NCBI RefSeq assembly: GCF_011378905.1
Contig: NZ_WTPY01000008.1
Location: forward strand, 107,024 to 171,023
DNA: 64,000 nucleotides
Source: Paraglaciecola sp. 20A4
GTDB lineage: Bacteria; Pseudomonadota; Gammaproteobacteria; Enterobacterales; Alteromonadaceae
Direction: 5' to 3'
Positions 1-7,709 of the stretch are shown one piece after another. Numbering within the stretch: the first letter of the stretch is position 1; the number at the start of each line of letters is the position of its first letter. The notes under the pieces were generated by a model. It ran no database searches. It was not told the origin of the DNA and worked only from the letters and a program-made list of their open reading frames with translations. A program made the position numbers and the translations under genes.

Positions 1-47
1 AAGTGAACGCCGGCTTGAAGCATGTCGCGCATTGATACATTTGCCAT
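1..47 (-). CDS. rpsB: 30S ribosomal protein S2, N-terminal fragment
   Basis: Only the first 15 codons are in the window; the gene runs off the left edge. Read on the minus strand from the ATG at 47-45 the peptide is MANVSMRDMLQAGVHF, almost identical to the start of E. coli S2 (MATVSMRDMLKAGVHF). S2 binds the small ribosomal subunit late in assembly. An AAGGAA Shine-Dalgarno lies just upstream (about 56-62). Divergent rpsB and map genes are the usual gammaproteobacterial arrangement, which supports the call despite the short fragment. Confidence 0.93.
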   Translation of the reverse strand, partial: MANVSMRDMLQAGVH

Positions 48-80
48 TATATTAGTTTCCTTAATATGGGGTTAGGCCTC

Positions 81-150
81 CATACATCCCAGCTCTCGAT
101 CTGTGCAGACGAATCTTGCACAAACACCCCGAAAACTGTGTCGATGTATG
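81..150 (-). promoter_or_regulatory. Putative structured rpsB leader RNA
   Basis: The 312-base gap between rpsB and map holds no gene. On the minus strand, upstream of rpsB, an 8-bp closing stem (81-88 with 143-150, CATACATC/GATGTATG) encloses a perfect 6-bp hairpin (102-107 with 117-122, TGTGCA/TGCACA). Known: rpsB is autoregulated by S2 through a leader in gammaproteobacteria. Inference: this is that leader; I have not matched it to a covariance model. Confidence 0.38.
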
Positions 151-359
151 TGTGTTATTAACTATAGGTTAGTCGCTGTAAATAACCGTTTGATGATATG
201 CTCAAAATGAGCAATACAACGAACAGCCGTTTCAGCGGGGCGCTTTATATCATGGTAACAGGATAAATTCAAGTTTACGTATACATGCTATACACCAGCG
301 CCTTGAAAAGTTAAGATATAACCACATTATTTGCATACCCCAAAAATTAGGACATTGCT

Positions 360-1151
360 TTGCCTGCTACTATCAAAACCGCACAAGAAATTGAAAAAAT
401 GCGAGTTGCCGGACGACTTGCAGCTGATGTATTACAAATGATTGGCCCACATGTGAAAAAAGGTGTGACGACAGAGGAGCTTAATCGGCTTTGTCATGAC
501 TATATTGTCAATGAACAACAAGCCATCCCTGCCCCATTGAATTATGGTAATCCTCCTTTCCCCAAATCAATTTGTACATCAGTTAATCATGTTATTTGCC
601 ATGGTATTCCGGCTGATAAAAAATTAAAGGAAGGTGACAGTGTTAATATAGATGTAACTGTCATAAAAGATGGTTATCACGGTGATACATCCAAGATGTT
701 TGTTGTGGGTAAACCCAGCATTATGACTGAACGTCTAATTCGGGTAACACAAGAAGCCCTTTATATCGGAATAAAAATGGTCAAACCCGGCGTGCGTTTG
801 GGGGATATTGGCCATGCTATACAGCAACATGCTGAAGGCCATAATTACTCGATAGTCCGTGAATACTGCGGGCATGGTATTGGCGCTAATTTCCACGAAG
901 AACCTCAGGTGGTTCATTACGGTCGCCCCAATACAGGTGAAGTTTTAGAAGCTGGTATGTGTTTCACCATAGAGCCGATGGTAAATGCAGGTAAACGTTA
1001 TTCAAAGGTGTTGCCTGATGATTGGACCGTCGTAACGAAAGATCGCAGTTTAAGTGCGCAGTGGGAACATACCTTGCTCGTGACAGAAACAGGGGTTGAA
1101 ATTCTTACCCTTCGAGACGATGAAGATATTGATCGCGTTATCAATCATTAA
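360..1151 (+). CDS. map: Type I methionyl aminopeptidase
   Basis: Removes the initiator methionine from new proteins in the cytoplasm. All five metal ligands of the pita-bread fold are visible: Asp in NIDVT, Asp in HGDTSKMF, His in GHGIG, Glu in FTIEPM and Glu in WEHTLL. The 263-residue length matches E. coli MetAP (264). The start is TTG at 360, preceded by AGGA at 349-352; the product begins MPATIKTAQEIEKMRVAGRL, aligned with E. coli MAISIKTPEDIEKMRVAGRL, and no ATG fits better. Divergent from rpsB and followed by glnD, as in E. coli. Confidence 0.97.
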   Translation: MPATIKTAQEIEKMRVAGRLAADVLQMIGPHVKKGVTTEELNRLCHDYIVNEQQAIPAPLNYGNPPFPKSICTSVNHVICHGIPADKKLKEGDSVNIDVTVIKDGYHGDTSKMFVVGKPSIMTERLIRVTQEALYIGIKMVKPGVRLGDIGHAIQQHAEGHNYSIVREYCGHGIGANFHEEPQVVHYGRPNTGEVLEAGMCFTIEPMVNAGKRYSKVLPDDWTVVTKDRSLSAQWEHTLLVTETGVEILTLRDDEDIDRVINH

Positions 1152-1180
1152 GCATTTCCCAGATAGAATTATCTAAGCTT

Positions 1181-1222
1181 ATGATAAATAATTAGTTCTT
1201 GCTTGAATTAATTATTTGTCAT
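1181..1222 (+). repeat. AT-rich hairpin between map and glnD
   Basis: A 14-bp inverted repeat (1181-1194 with 1209-1222) has one G-U wobble and a 14-nt loop. It sits in the 148-base gap between map and glnD. No long T-run follows directly, so it is a weak terminator candidate or an mRNA processing or stability element. Confidence 0.4.
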
Positions 1223-1299
1223 GGCTTCGTAAATAGATAAACCTTAAGCGAGCACTATTCCAAATAACATTGTCATCACATTGAATAAAGGAACGTATC

Positions 1300-3912
1300 T
1301 TGTCTTTGCAAACCTTAATTGAAAAAATCCACCTTATTCAATCCACCGACAACATTCCAGCATTTAAAGCCTGTATTGGTGATAGTTACAGTTGGTTAGA
1401 AAATGAATTTACACGAGTCGATGTAGACATTTTGATAACAGGCCGAGCAACCTTTGTGGACGCATTATTGTGTCATGCATGGCAATTACTTGATCTTCAC
1501 AAAGAAACCAAAATAGCCTTGGTCGCAGTAGGCGGATATGGTCGAGGGCAACTTCAGCCCTATTCTGATATTGATTTATTACTGCTCAGCCCTGGGTCTT
1601 TATCGAAAACTCAGCAAAACACCATTGGTCAGTTCATCACTTTTTTGTGGGATATCGGACTCGATATCGGGCAATCAGTACGTAGTATTAAAGAAACGGT
1701 TTCACTCGCTAGAGGTGATGTCACGATAGCTACCAACTTGGTTGAAGCGAGGTTACTCACCGGTAATCAAGATACCTTTTTAGCGCTTAATAAAAAATTA
1801 CATGGGCGCGGCTACTGGACCAGCAAAGATTTTTTTATCGCCAAATCAAAAGAACAACAAATACGCCACTCAAAATTCAAAGGGACCTCGTACAACCTTG
1901 AGCCAAACGTTAAAGAAAGCCCCGGCTGCTTGCGGGACATTCAGAATATCGGCTGGATAGCCAAGAAACACTTCAAGGTGCTAAGAGGCACAGAGTTGGT
2001 TGAACGCGGCTATTTCACTGAACAAGAATTTCAGGAGTTACTTGAGTGTCGCTCTAACTTATGGCGTATACGGTTCGCACTTCACCTACAAGCGCAACGC
2101 AGTGAAAACCGCTTACTCTTTGATTATCAAAATGATGTTGCGAGCAGACTTGGCTACGGCGATGATGGTAAAGCATCCGTTGAACGCATGATGAAATCGT
2201 TTTTCAGAACCGTACGCAGAATAAGCGAACTCAATGAGATGCTGTTGCAGCGTTTTGGCCACGATGTGCTAAAAATAAAAGTTAAAAACAAGAATATCAT
2301 CAACCCTAGTTTTGAAATCGATGACGGATTGCTTGCTACGCGTCATGACAATGTATTTAATGAACCCGAAGATATTCTGCAATGCTTATTGCTTATTGCT
2401 GATACACCACAGGTAGAAGGCCTACATTCTAGTGTGCTGCGTCAGTTACGTTATGCGCGGCGTAAATTTCATAGCCAATATTACTGCGAGAAACCTAGAT
2501 GCCGCAGCTTGTTTATCGAGTTAATGCAGCATCCTAATTTTTTCGGTCTTGCATGGGATATCATGCACAAACACGGGATATTGCAATCTTACTTACCCCA
2601 ATGGGATCACATTGTTGGCATGATGCAATTCGATTTATTCCATGCTTACACCGTTGATGAACACACTCATAGATTGGTTAAAAATATTCATCAATACAGT
2701 CAAGGAAATGCTGATTTTCCTCGTTGCAGTCGTATAGTACGCAACTTAGACAAACCTGAACTACTTTACATTGCTGCTATCTTTCACGACATCGGTAAAG
2801 GTCGTAATGGTGATCACTCAAAATTGGGTGCTCAAGATGTAATCGAGTTTTGTGCTATGCATGATATCAATGACAAAGACGCAGAGCTTATTGCTTGGCT
2901 AGTAGAAAGCCATTTAATGATGTCTGTCATTGCCCAGCGCAGAGATATATATGACCCGAGTGTTATCAATGAATTTACTAACAATGTGCGCACCCATAAT
3001 CATCTAAATCACTTGTACGTTTTGACGTTAGCAGATATTCGCGCTACAAACGATAGCCTGTGGAACGACTGGAAAGCGACTTTACTACGAGAGTTATACT
3101 TGCTAACGCAAAAAGCACTAGATAACGGCCTAGAATGCAAGGTAGCTTTACAAGACCGAATTGATGCTCACCAAAGCAAAGCGAAAACACTCTTATTAGG
3201 ACGAGGTGTTAATGAAAGCCAAGTCGAACAATTTTGGAAGCGCTTAAAAGAGGATTATTTTGTCCGCTTTAAACCAGATCAAATCGCTTGGCATGCGGGT
3301 GTTATTTTAGCAGCTCACCCTATGACGGATGATTTTCTATTGGTCGATGCAAATGAACATACCGCTAAATCTGGTACCGAGCTTTTAGTTTACGGCAAAG
3401 ATAAAATTAATCTTTTTGCTCAAGTTGCATCCGTTTTAGATAGTAGAAATTGCTCTATTCACGATGCGCAGATAATGAAGACCAACGATGGTTATGTTTT
3501 CGATAGTTTCATTATCCTTGAACAAAATGGTGACAGAATAATGTCTCCTAGTCGCTTAACAAGCTTAAAAGAAGCTATAACTAACCAATTAAATAAACCA
3601 GGGATTGAGCACCAAAACCGCCGTAAAATGTCTCGTCAAATGAAACAATTAGATGTGCCGACCAAAGTGCGTTTTTACTCCAATCAACCCGACGTCACCT
3701 TAGTTGAGCTCGAAGCGTTGGATGCCCCAGGTCTTTTGGCAAAGGTAGGCAACTTATTGGTTGAAATGGAGTTCTCTTTGAGAATGGCGAAAATCGCTAC
3801 TATAGGTGAACGAGCGGAAGATTTGTTTATTATTAGTAACAGTGAGAATAAAGCGTTAACCCAAAATCAAGAAGTCGAACTCAAAAAACGGTTAGCTGAA
3901 ACGCTCGACTAG
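1300..3912 (+). CDS. glnD: Bifunctional uridylyltransferase/uridylyl-removing enzyme GlnD
   Basis: Senses glutamine and uridylylates or deuridylylates PII proteins, controlling nitrogen assimilation. The 870 residues show the full family architecture: nucleotidyltransferase motif GGYGRG at 78-83 with SDID at 89-92, an HD domain (HTH at 455-457, HDIGKG at 496-501) for uridylyl removal, then two C-terminal ACT domains from about 690 and 799-870. The start is TTG at 1300 with AAGGA at 1288-1292, seven bases upstream. Both map and glnD here use TTG starts, which may keep expression modest. Length is close to E. coli GlnD (890). Confidence 0.97.
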   Translation: MSLQTLIEKIHLIQSTDNIPAFKACIGDSYSWLENEFTRVDVDILITGRATFVDALLCHAWQLLDLHKETKIALVAVGGYGRGQLQPYSDIDLLLLSPGSLSKTQQNTIGQFITFLWDIGLDIGQSVRSIKETVSLARGDVTIATNLVEARLLTGNQDTFLALNKKLHGRGYWTSKDFFIAKSKEQQIRHSKFKGTSYNLEPNVKESPGCLRDIQNIGWIAKKHFKVLRGTELVERGYFTEQEFQELLECRSNLWRIRFALHLQAQRSENRLLFDYQNDVASRLGYGDDGKASVERMMKSFFRTVRRISELNEMLLQRFGHDVLKIKVKNKNIINPSFEIDDGLLATRHDNVFNEPEDILQCLLLIADTPQVEGLHSSVLRQLRYARRKFHSQYYCEKPRCRSLFIELMQHPNFFGLAWDIMHKHGILQSYLPQWDHIVGMMQFDLFHAYTVDEHTHRLVKNIHQYSQGNADFPRCSRIVRNLDKPELLYIAAIFHDIGKGRNGDHSKLGAQDVIEFCAMHDINDKDAELIAWLVESHLMMSVIAQRRDIYDPSVINEFTNNVRTHNHLNHLYVLTLADIRATNDSLWNDWKATLLRELYLLTQKALDNGLECKVALQDRIDAHQSKAKTLLLGRGVNESQVEQFWKRLKEDYFVRFKPDQIAWHAGVILAAHPMTDDFLLVDANEHTAKSGTELLVYGKDKINLFAQVASVLDSRNCSIHDAQIMKTNDGYVFDSFIILEQNGDRIMSPSRLTSLKEAITNQLNKPGIEHQNRRKMSRQMKQLDVPTKVRFYSNQPDVTLVELEALDAPGLLAKVGNLLVEMEFSLRMAKIATIGERAEDLFIISNSENKALTQNQEVELKKRLAETLD

Positions 3913-3926
3913 CCTCTTCATTAATG

Positions 3927-3956
3927 AGTGGGCTTTTGGTTCAGCCGAAGCCCACT
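3927..3956 (+). terminator. Hairpin downstream of glnD
   Basis: A perfect 9-bp stem (3927-3935 AGTGGGCTT with 3948-3956 AAGCCCACT) begins 14 bases after the glnD stop. There is no U-tract, so it may stabilise the 3' end rather than terminate on its own. Confidence 0.4.
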
Positions 3957-4038
3957 GTCATCATAGTTTCAAATTACCGTCACGTTACTGTAAAGCGTTA
4001 CTTTTAGCCTGAGTGTTAAACAGCTAAAGGTGAGTAAT

Positions 4039-4857
4039 ATGAGTAACGCTCTGATTTATCGCGCACATTACCGAACAGTGTGGCTATCTGATATTCATTT
4101 AGGAAGTAAAGATTGCAAAGCTGAGTACCTACTCGACTTTCTTAATCATTCTACTATTGAAACCCTATACTTGGTGGGTGACATCATCGACATGTGGGCG
4201 ATGAGCAAGCAATTTCGCTGGCCAGATGCCCATAACCAAGTTCTCCATAAGCTGATGTGTTTATCTAAAGAGGACACGCGCGTCGTTTATTTACCCGGAA
4301 ATCATGATGCGCCATTACAAAAATACGCTGGTATCACCTTCGGCGAGATAGAAATCACTAGAGAAATTATTCATACCACCGCCGATGGCAGAAAGCTACT
4401 TGTACTCCATGGTGATCAATTTGATCAAGAAGTCTGTTTTGGCCCACTACAATCTTGGATAGGCGACAAGGCTTACGATTTTCTGTTATTTATAAATCGC
4501 TGGTACAACGGTGCCAGAGCTGCTCTCAAGTTTCCTTATTGGTCCCTTGCCGGCTATTTAAAAAGCCATATCAAAGAAGCCAATAAAGCCATAACACGTT
4601 ATAAGCATGCCTGCGTTAACCGCGCGGTGCAGATGAACTTGGACGGCGTTATTTGCGGACATATTCACCATCCCCAAGTAGATGATATCCATGGCATAAA
4701 ATATTACAACGATGGCGATTGGATTGAGAATTGCTCAGCGTTAACTGAGCTACCCTGCGGTGATATGAAATTGGTCTATTGGACCCAGACCGCACATGCT
4801 AGCAACCTATTCAATCTAAGAATGAGCAAAGGCAAAAGTGAGAATAAAGCGGCTTAA
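4039..4857 (+). CDS. LpxH-like calcineurin-type metallophosphoesterase
   Basis: A dimetal phosphoesterase of the UDP-2,3-diacylglucosamine hydrolase family (COG2908). The signature runs in order: SDIHLG, GDIIDMW, GNHD, HGDQFD and GHIHHP, all expected metal ligands. With 272 residues it is longer than E. coli LpxH (240), so the exact substrate is uncertain; it may act on lipid A precursors or another phospholipid-like diester. I chose ATG 4039 because the in-frame GTG at 4030 lies inside the Shine-Dalgarno (AAAGGTGA, 4026-4033). It is followed after 101 bases by the OlsF-like acyltransferase, which suggests a shared role in envelope lipids. Confidence 0.8.
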   Translation: MSNALIYRAHYRTVWLSDIHLGSKDCKAEYLLDFLNHSTIETLYLVGDIIDMWAMSKQFRWPDAHNQVLHKLMCLSKEDTRVVYLPGNHDAPLQKYAGITFGEIEITREIIHTTADGRKLLVLHGDQFDQEVCFGPLQSWIGDKAYDFLLFINRWYNGARAALKFPYWSLAGYLKSHIKEANKAITRYKHACVNRAVQMNLDGVICGHIHHPQVDDIHGIKYYNDGDWIENCSALTELPCGDMKLVYWTQTAHASNLFNLRMSKGKSENKAA

Positions 4858-4876
4858 GTTAATAGAGGAGTGTGTA

Positions 4877-4903
4877 ATGAAATTGCCATACTACTGGCAC
4901 TAA
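4877..4903 (+). CDS. Possible 8-residue leader peptide upstream of olsF
   Basis: The strongest Shine-Dalgarno in this gap (AGAGGAG, 4865-4871) sits six bases before ATG 4877, which opens an 8-codon frame (MKLPYYWH, then TAA) in a different frame from olsF. Either a short peptide translated ahead of olsF or chance. Nothing else supports it. Confidence 0.2.
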   Translation: MKLPYYWH

Positions 4904-4958
4904 AGCGTCATATTGTGCGGCTAATATGGGGCCAAATAACATTAGGCAGGTTGCTCCC

Positions 4959-6719
4959 ATGTTCACGGTTACTGACGTCTTACATAAACACTATCCTAAA
5001 GTCACGCAAAAACCTTGGTTATTTAAGTCAGTTAGCTTTGTATTGCGCCATTTACTCCATGAGCGAGAAATGCATGAGTTTGCCCAAAGTTATCCTCACC
5101 ATCGGGGATTAGAATTTGTGGAGCAAGTCCTAGAGTATTTTAATGTCAGTTATTCAGTTCGTGATAATGAACGTGAACATATTCAAAGCCGAGGCCGTCT
5201 GATTATTATCGCTAACCATCCTATTGGATCATTAGATGCCTTAGCCCTAATCAAACTTGTCAGTGAAGTTAGAACGGATGTAAAAGTCGTTGCCAATCAG
5301 ATGTTAATGACAATCGACCCGCTACACTGCATGTTATTGCCCGTTAATAATATGCATGGCGGCACAGCAAAAGATCATATCCTTAATATTCAACAACATC
5401 TGGAGGGAGAAGGAGCCTTATTAATATTTCCCGCTGGAGAGGTGTCACGCTTAAGACCTCAAGGCATTCGCGACACACATTGGAATAGTGGTTTCTTGCG
5501 TATTGCTCGCCAAGCCAAAGCCCCTATTGTCCCGGTATTTATTGACGCCAAAAATTCACCGTTATTTTACGGTATATCAATGTTATACAAGCCCCTCGCT
5601 AGCATGCTGTTAGTAACAGAAATGTTTAAACAAAAACGTAAGCATCTTCCTATGCGTATAGGCGAAATCATCCCGTTTGATTCCTACGCAAACGATAAAA
5701 TTAACCGCTTACAACAAGTTCGACTATTGAAGAAACACTTGTATCGTATCGGCATGGGTAAATCTGGTATTTTTGCAACGCAAAAGGCCATTGCGCTGCC
5801 CGAAAATAGAACAGAACTTAGCCAATCGATCAAACGAGATTGTGAGTATTTAGGTAAGACTACAGACGAAAAAGCGATTTATTTATATCGCTATAACGGC
5901 AGCTCGCCAATCATGCGGGAAATTGGTCGGTTACGAGAAATAGCATTTCGAGCCGTTGGCGAAGGGAGTAATCGTCGCAGAGATATAGATCAATATGATA
6001 TCCACTACTTTCATTTGATCCTCTGGGACGCTGACGATTTAGAAATTGCTGGCGCCTATCGTTTCGGTGACGCAAAAAAACTATTAAGTCAGTACGGAGT
6101 TGATGGGTTGTACTCAGCATCCTTGTTTAATTACGGAGACAAGATGCATCCCTATTTTGAACAGGGTTTAGAGCTAGGGCGCAGCTTTGTACAACCTCGT
6201 TATTGGGGTAAACGCAGTCTCGATTACTTGTGGTATGGCATAGGTGCGTTTTTAGAACGTCATCCTGATTATCGTTATTTGTTTGGTCCTGTCTCATTAA
6301 GCGATACATATCCCAAGGCTGCCAAAGACTTACTTGTTCAATTTTACCGCTTATACTTCACTCATACAGATGTTATAGCGACGTCAAAAACGCCATATTG
6401 CCTGCCCAGCGACTTAGCTGAGACCTTTATTGGCAGTGATTACAAGAAGGACTTTACCTTGCTCAAACACCTGTTAGCGAATATAGGGGTATCAGTGCCT
6501 ACGCTTTATAAACAATACACTGAAACCTATGAAGACGGCGGGATCCACTTCTTAGACTTTAATATAGACGCAGACTTTGCGAATTGTATCGATGGTTTAG
6601 TGCTGGCTGATATTCATAAACTTAAAGCGAAGAAACGTGCTCGCTACATGCCTGAAAAAGAAAAAACTAAAAAGAAAGAACACAAAATTGAGAAAGAGTC
6701 ACTCATAAGTGCACGTTAG
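4959..6719 (+). CDS. olsF: OlsF-like bifunctional acyltransferase (PlsC-type plus N-acyltransferase)
   Basis: Two fused acyltransferases. The N-terminal half has the PlsC/glycerolipid motif NHPIGSLD (HX4D) and FPAGEVSR; the C-terminal half (about 300-510) resembles the hemolysin/OlsB-type N-acyltransferase fold (PF13444), with LGRSFVQPRYWGK. This order is that of OlsF, which makes ornithine lipid: N-acylation by the C-terminal half, then O-acylation by the N-terminal half. The Lys/Glu-rich tail (KEKTKKKEHK) is probably disordered. I prefer ATG 4959 (MFTVTDVL, AGGCAGG at 4944-4950) over ATG 4926, which lacks a Shine-Dalgarno. Ornithine as the acceptor is inferred from architecture only. Confidence 0.72.
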   Translation: MFTVTDVLHKHYPKVTQKPWLFKSVSFVLRHLLHEREMHEFAQSYPHHRGLEFVEQVLEYFNVSYSVRDNEREHIQSRGRLIIIANHPIGSLDALALIKLVSEVRTDVKVVANQMLMTIDPLHCMLLPVNNMHGGTAKDHILNIQQHLEGEGALLIFPAGEVSRLRPQGIRDTHWNSGFLRIARQAKAPIVPVFIDAKNSPLFYGISMLYKPLASMLLVTEMFKQKRKHLPMRIGEIIPFDSYANDKINRLQQVRLLKKHLYRIGMGKSGIFATQKAIALPENRTELSQSIKRDCEYLGKTTDEKAIYLYRYNGSSPIMREIGRLREIAFRAVGEGSNRRRDIDQYDIHYFHLILWDADDLEIAGAYRFGDAKKLLSQYGVDGLYSASLFNYGDKMHPYFEQGLELGRSFVQPRYWGKRSLDYLWYGIGAFLERHPDYRYLFGPVSLSDTYPKAAKDLLVQFYRLYFTHTDVIATSKTPYCLPSDLAETFIGSDYKKDFTLLKHLLANIGVSVPTLYKQYTETYEDGGIHFLDFNIDADFANCIDGLVLADIHKLKAKKRARYMPEKEKTKKKEHKIEKESLISAR

Positions 6720-6806
6720 CTGCTCATATGAAACGTGTTCGTTAGCTCTAGTCTGACAAGTAGTCGTTACCGCAGATAAATAGGCCCTACTACACATTGC
6801 TGCAAA

Positions 6807-6841
6807 AACACGAAAAGCGACGTTAAGTCGCTTTTCGTGTT
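6807..6841. terminator. Terminator between convergent olsF and yebG
   Basis: A perfect 15-bp stem (6807-6821 with 6827-6841, loop GTTAA) lies between the convergent ends of olsF and yebG. The A-rich left flank gives a U-rich tail for minus-strand transcripts, so it could serve both directions. Confidence 0.65.
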
Positions 6842-6887
6842 GGCAATATCAAGGGGCTTTTAGTGAGTTTTAAACTACACTTCTGAT

Positions 6888-7178
6888 TTACGCTTTCTTC
6901 TTTCCTAAGGCCACTACGTCCGCTTTCTCATCAGACAATACAGCCTTCGCTTCGGTACCTTTAAATAACTTAGCTAAAGCATCTTTATTTTTAGACAGCA
7001 TGATCGCCAAATCTTCTAATACGTCAGGCTCAAACTTCATTCCCTTAGCTTCGATATATTCAGCCAAGTTATCCGCTACCTCCAGCATTTTATCGTACTT
7101 ATCAGCCTCTTTTTTATCTGCGGTCACAAACTTTTCAACCCCTTTATGCTCAACGACGTATCTAGTAATAATGGCCAT
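6888..7178 (-). CDS. yebG: YebG family SOS-induced protein
   Basis: A 96-residue homologue of E. coli YebG, a small DNA-damage-induced protein of unknown biochemical role. The conserved N-terminal pattern is visible: RYVVEHKGVEKFVTADKKEA against E. coli KYVVIREGEEKMSFTSKKEA. I chose ATG 7178 because GAGGA lies just upstream; a longer frame to 7223 would run up to the LexA operator. The highly charged tail ends GKKKA. Monocistronic, between a hairpin terminator and a perfect-ended SOS box, so LexA control is well supported. Confidence 0.9.
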   Translation of the reverse strand: MAIITRYVVEHKGVEKFVTADKKEADKYDKMLEVADNLAEYIEAKGMKFEPDVLEDLAIMLSKNKDALAKLFKGTEAKAVLSDEKADVVALGKKKA

Positions 7179-7223
7179 CTTTGTATCCTCAATTGCGTGT
7201 CTGTACAAAATATAACACAACAC

Positions 7224-7239
7224 CTGTTTTTATGTACAG
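7224..7239 (-). promoter_or_regulatory. LexA (SOS) box of yebG
   Basis: CTGTTTTTATGTACAG matches the gammaproteobacterial LexA consensus CTGT-N8-ACAG at both half-sites. It lies 46 bases upstream of the chosen yebG start, where an operator should overlap the promoter. Confidence 0.88.
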
Positions 7240-7267
7240 CATTATTCATACCCCCCAACACGACTAT

Positions 7268-7292
7268 AAAAAAACCAGCTCGAGGCTGGTTT
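7268..7292 (-). terminator. Terminator of the isc operon (after fdx)
   Basis: An 8-bp stem (7272-7279 AAACCAGC with 7285-7292 GCTGGTTT) is followed on the minus strand by a U-run (complement of the A-run 7268-7274). It closes the isc operon 31 bases after the fdx stop. No iscX gene lies between. Confidence 0.7.
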
Positions 7293-7322
7293 ATTATTTA
7301 TTAAATATCGCGTGGCACAATG

Positions 7323-7661
7323 TTAATGGCCTTCACTCACTTGATTGACGGTGTAGCGCGGTATTTCAACCACTAGATCTTCATCTTTAATAATAGCTTG
7401 GCAACCTAAGCGAGAGTCTGGCTCTAGTCCCCACGCTTTGTCTAACATATCATCTTCAAGCTCGTCACTTTCATCAAGTGATTCAAAACCTTCTCGAATA
7501 ACGATATGGCACGTTGTGCATGCACAAGATTTCTCGCATGCATGTTCAATATCGATTCCATTTTTTAGCGCCACATCAAGCACAGTAGTACCACTTGGCG
7601 CTTCCAAAACGGCTCCATCAGGGCAAAGCTCAGCATGGGGTAAAAAAATTACTTGTGGCAT
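7323..7661 (-). CDS. fdx: ISC-type [2Fe-2S] ferredoxin
   Basis: An adrenodoxin-type ferredoxin that supplies electrons for iron-sulfur assembly on IscU. Cluster ligands are Cys42, Cys48, Cys51 (CEKSCACTTC) and Cys87 (LGCQA); Cys46 is the extra conserved residue. The 112-residue protein aligns with E. coli Fdx along its length, including DDMLDKAWGLEP and DEDLVVEIPRYT. Last gene of the isc operon, 48 bases after hscA. Confidence 0.97.
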   Translation of the reverse strand: MPQVIFLPHAELCPDGAVLEAPSGTTVLDVALKNGIDIEHACEKSCACTTCHIVIREGFESLDESDELEDDMLDKAWGLEPDSRLGCQAIIKDEDLVVEIPRYTVNQVSEGH

Positions 7662-7709
7662 CTTTGGTTTCCTCTAAATCGAAAATTTATGTTCTGACGC
7701 AATATAAGA

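Noticed and set aside
4870..5112. An 80-codon frame overlapping the olsF start
   Set aside because: Its GTG lies within the AGGAG region and its peptide shows no family pattern, whereas olsF motifs are in another frame.
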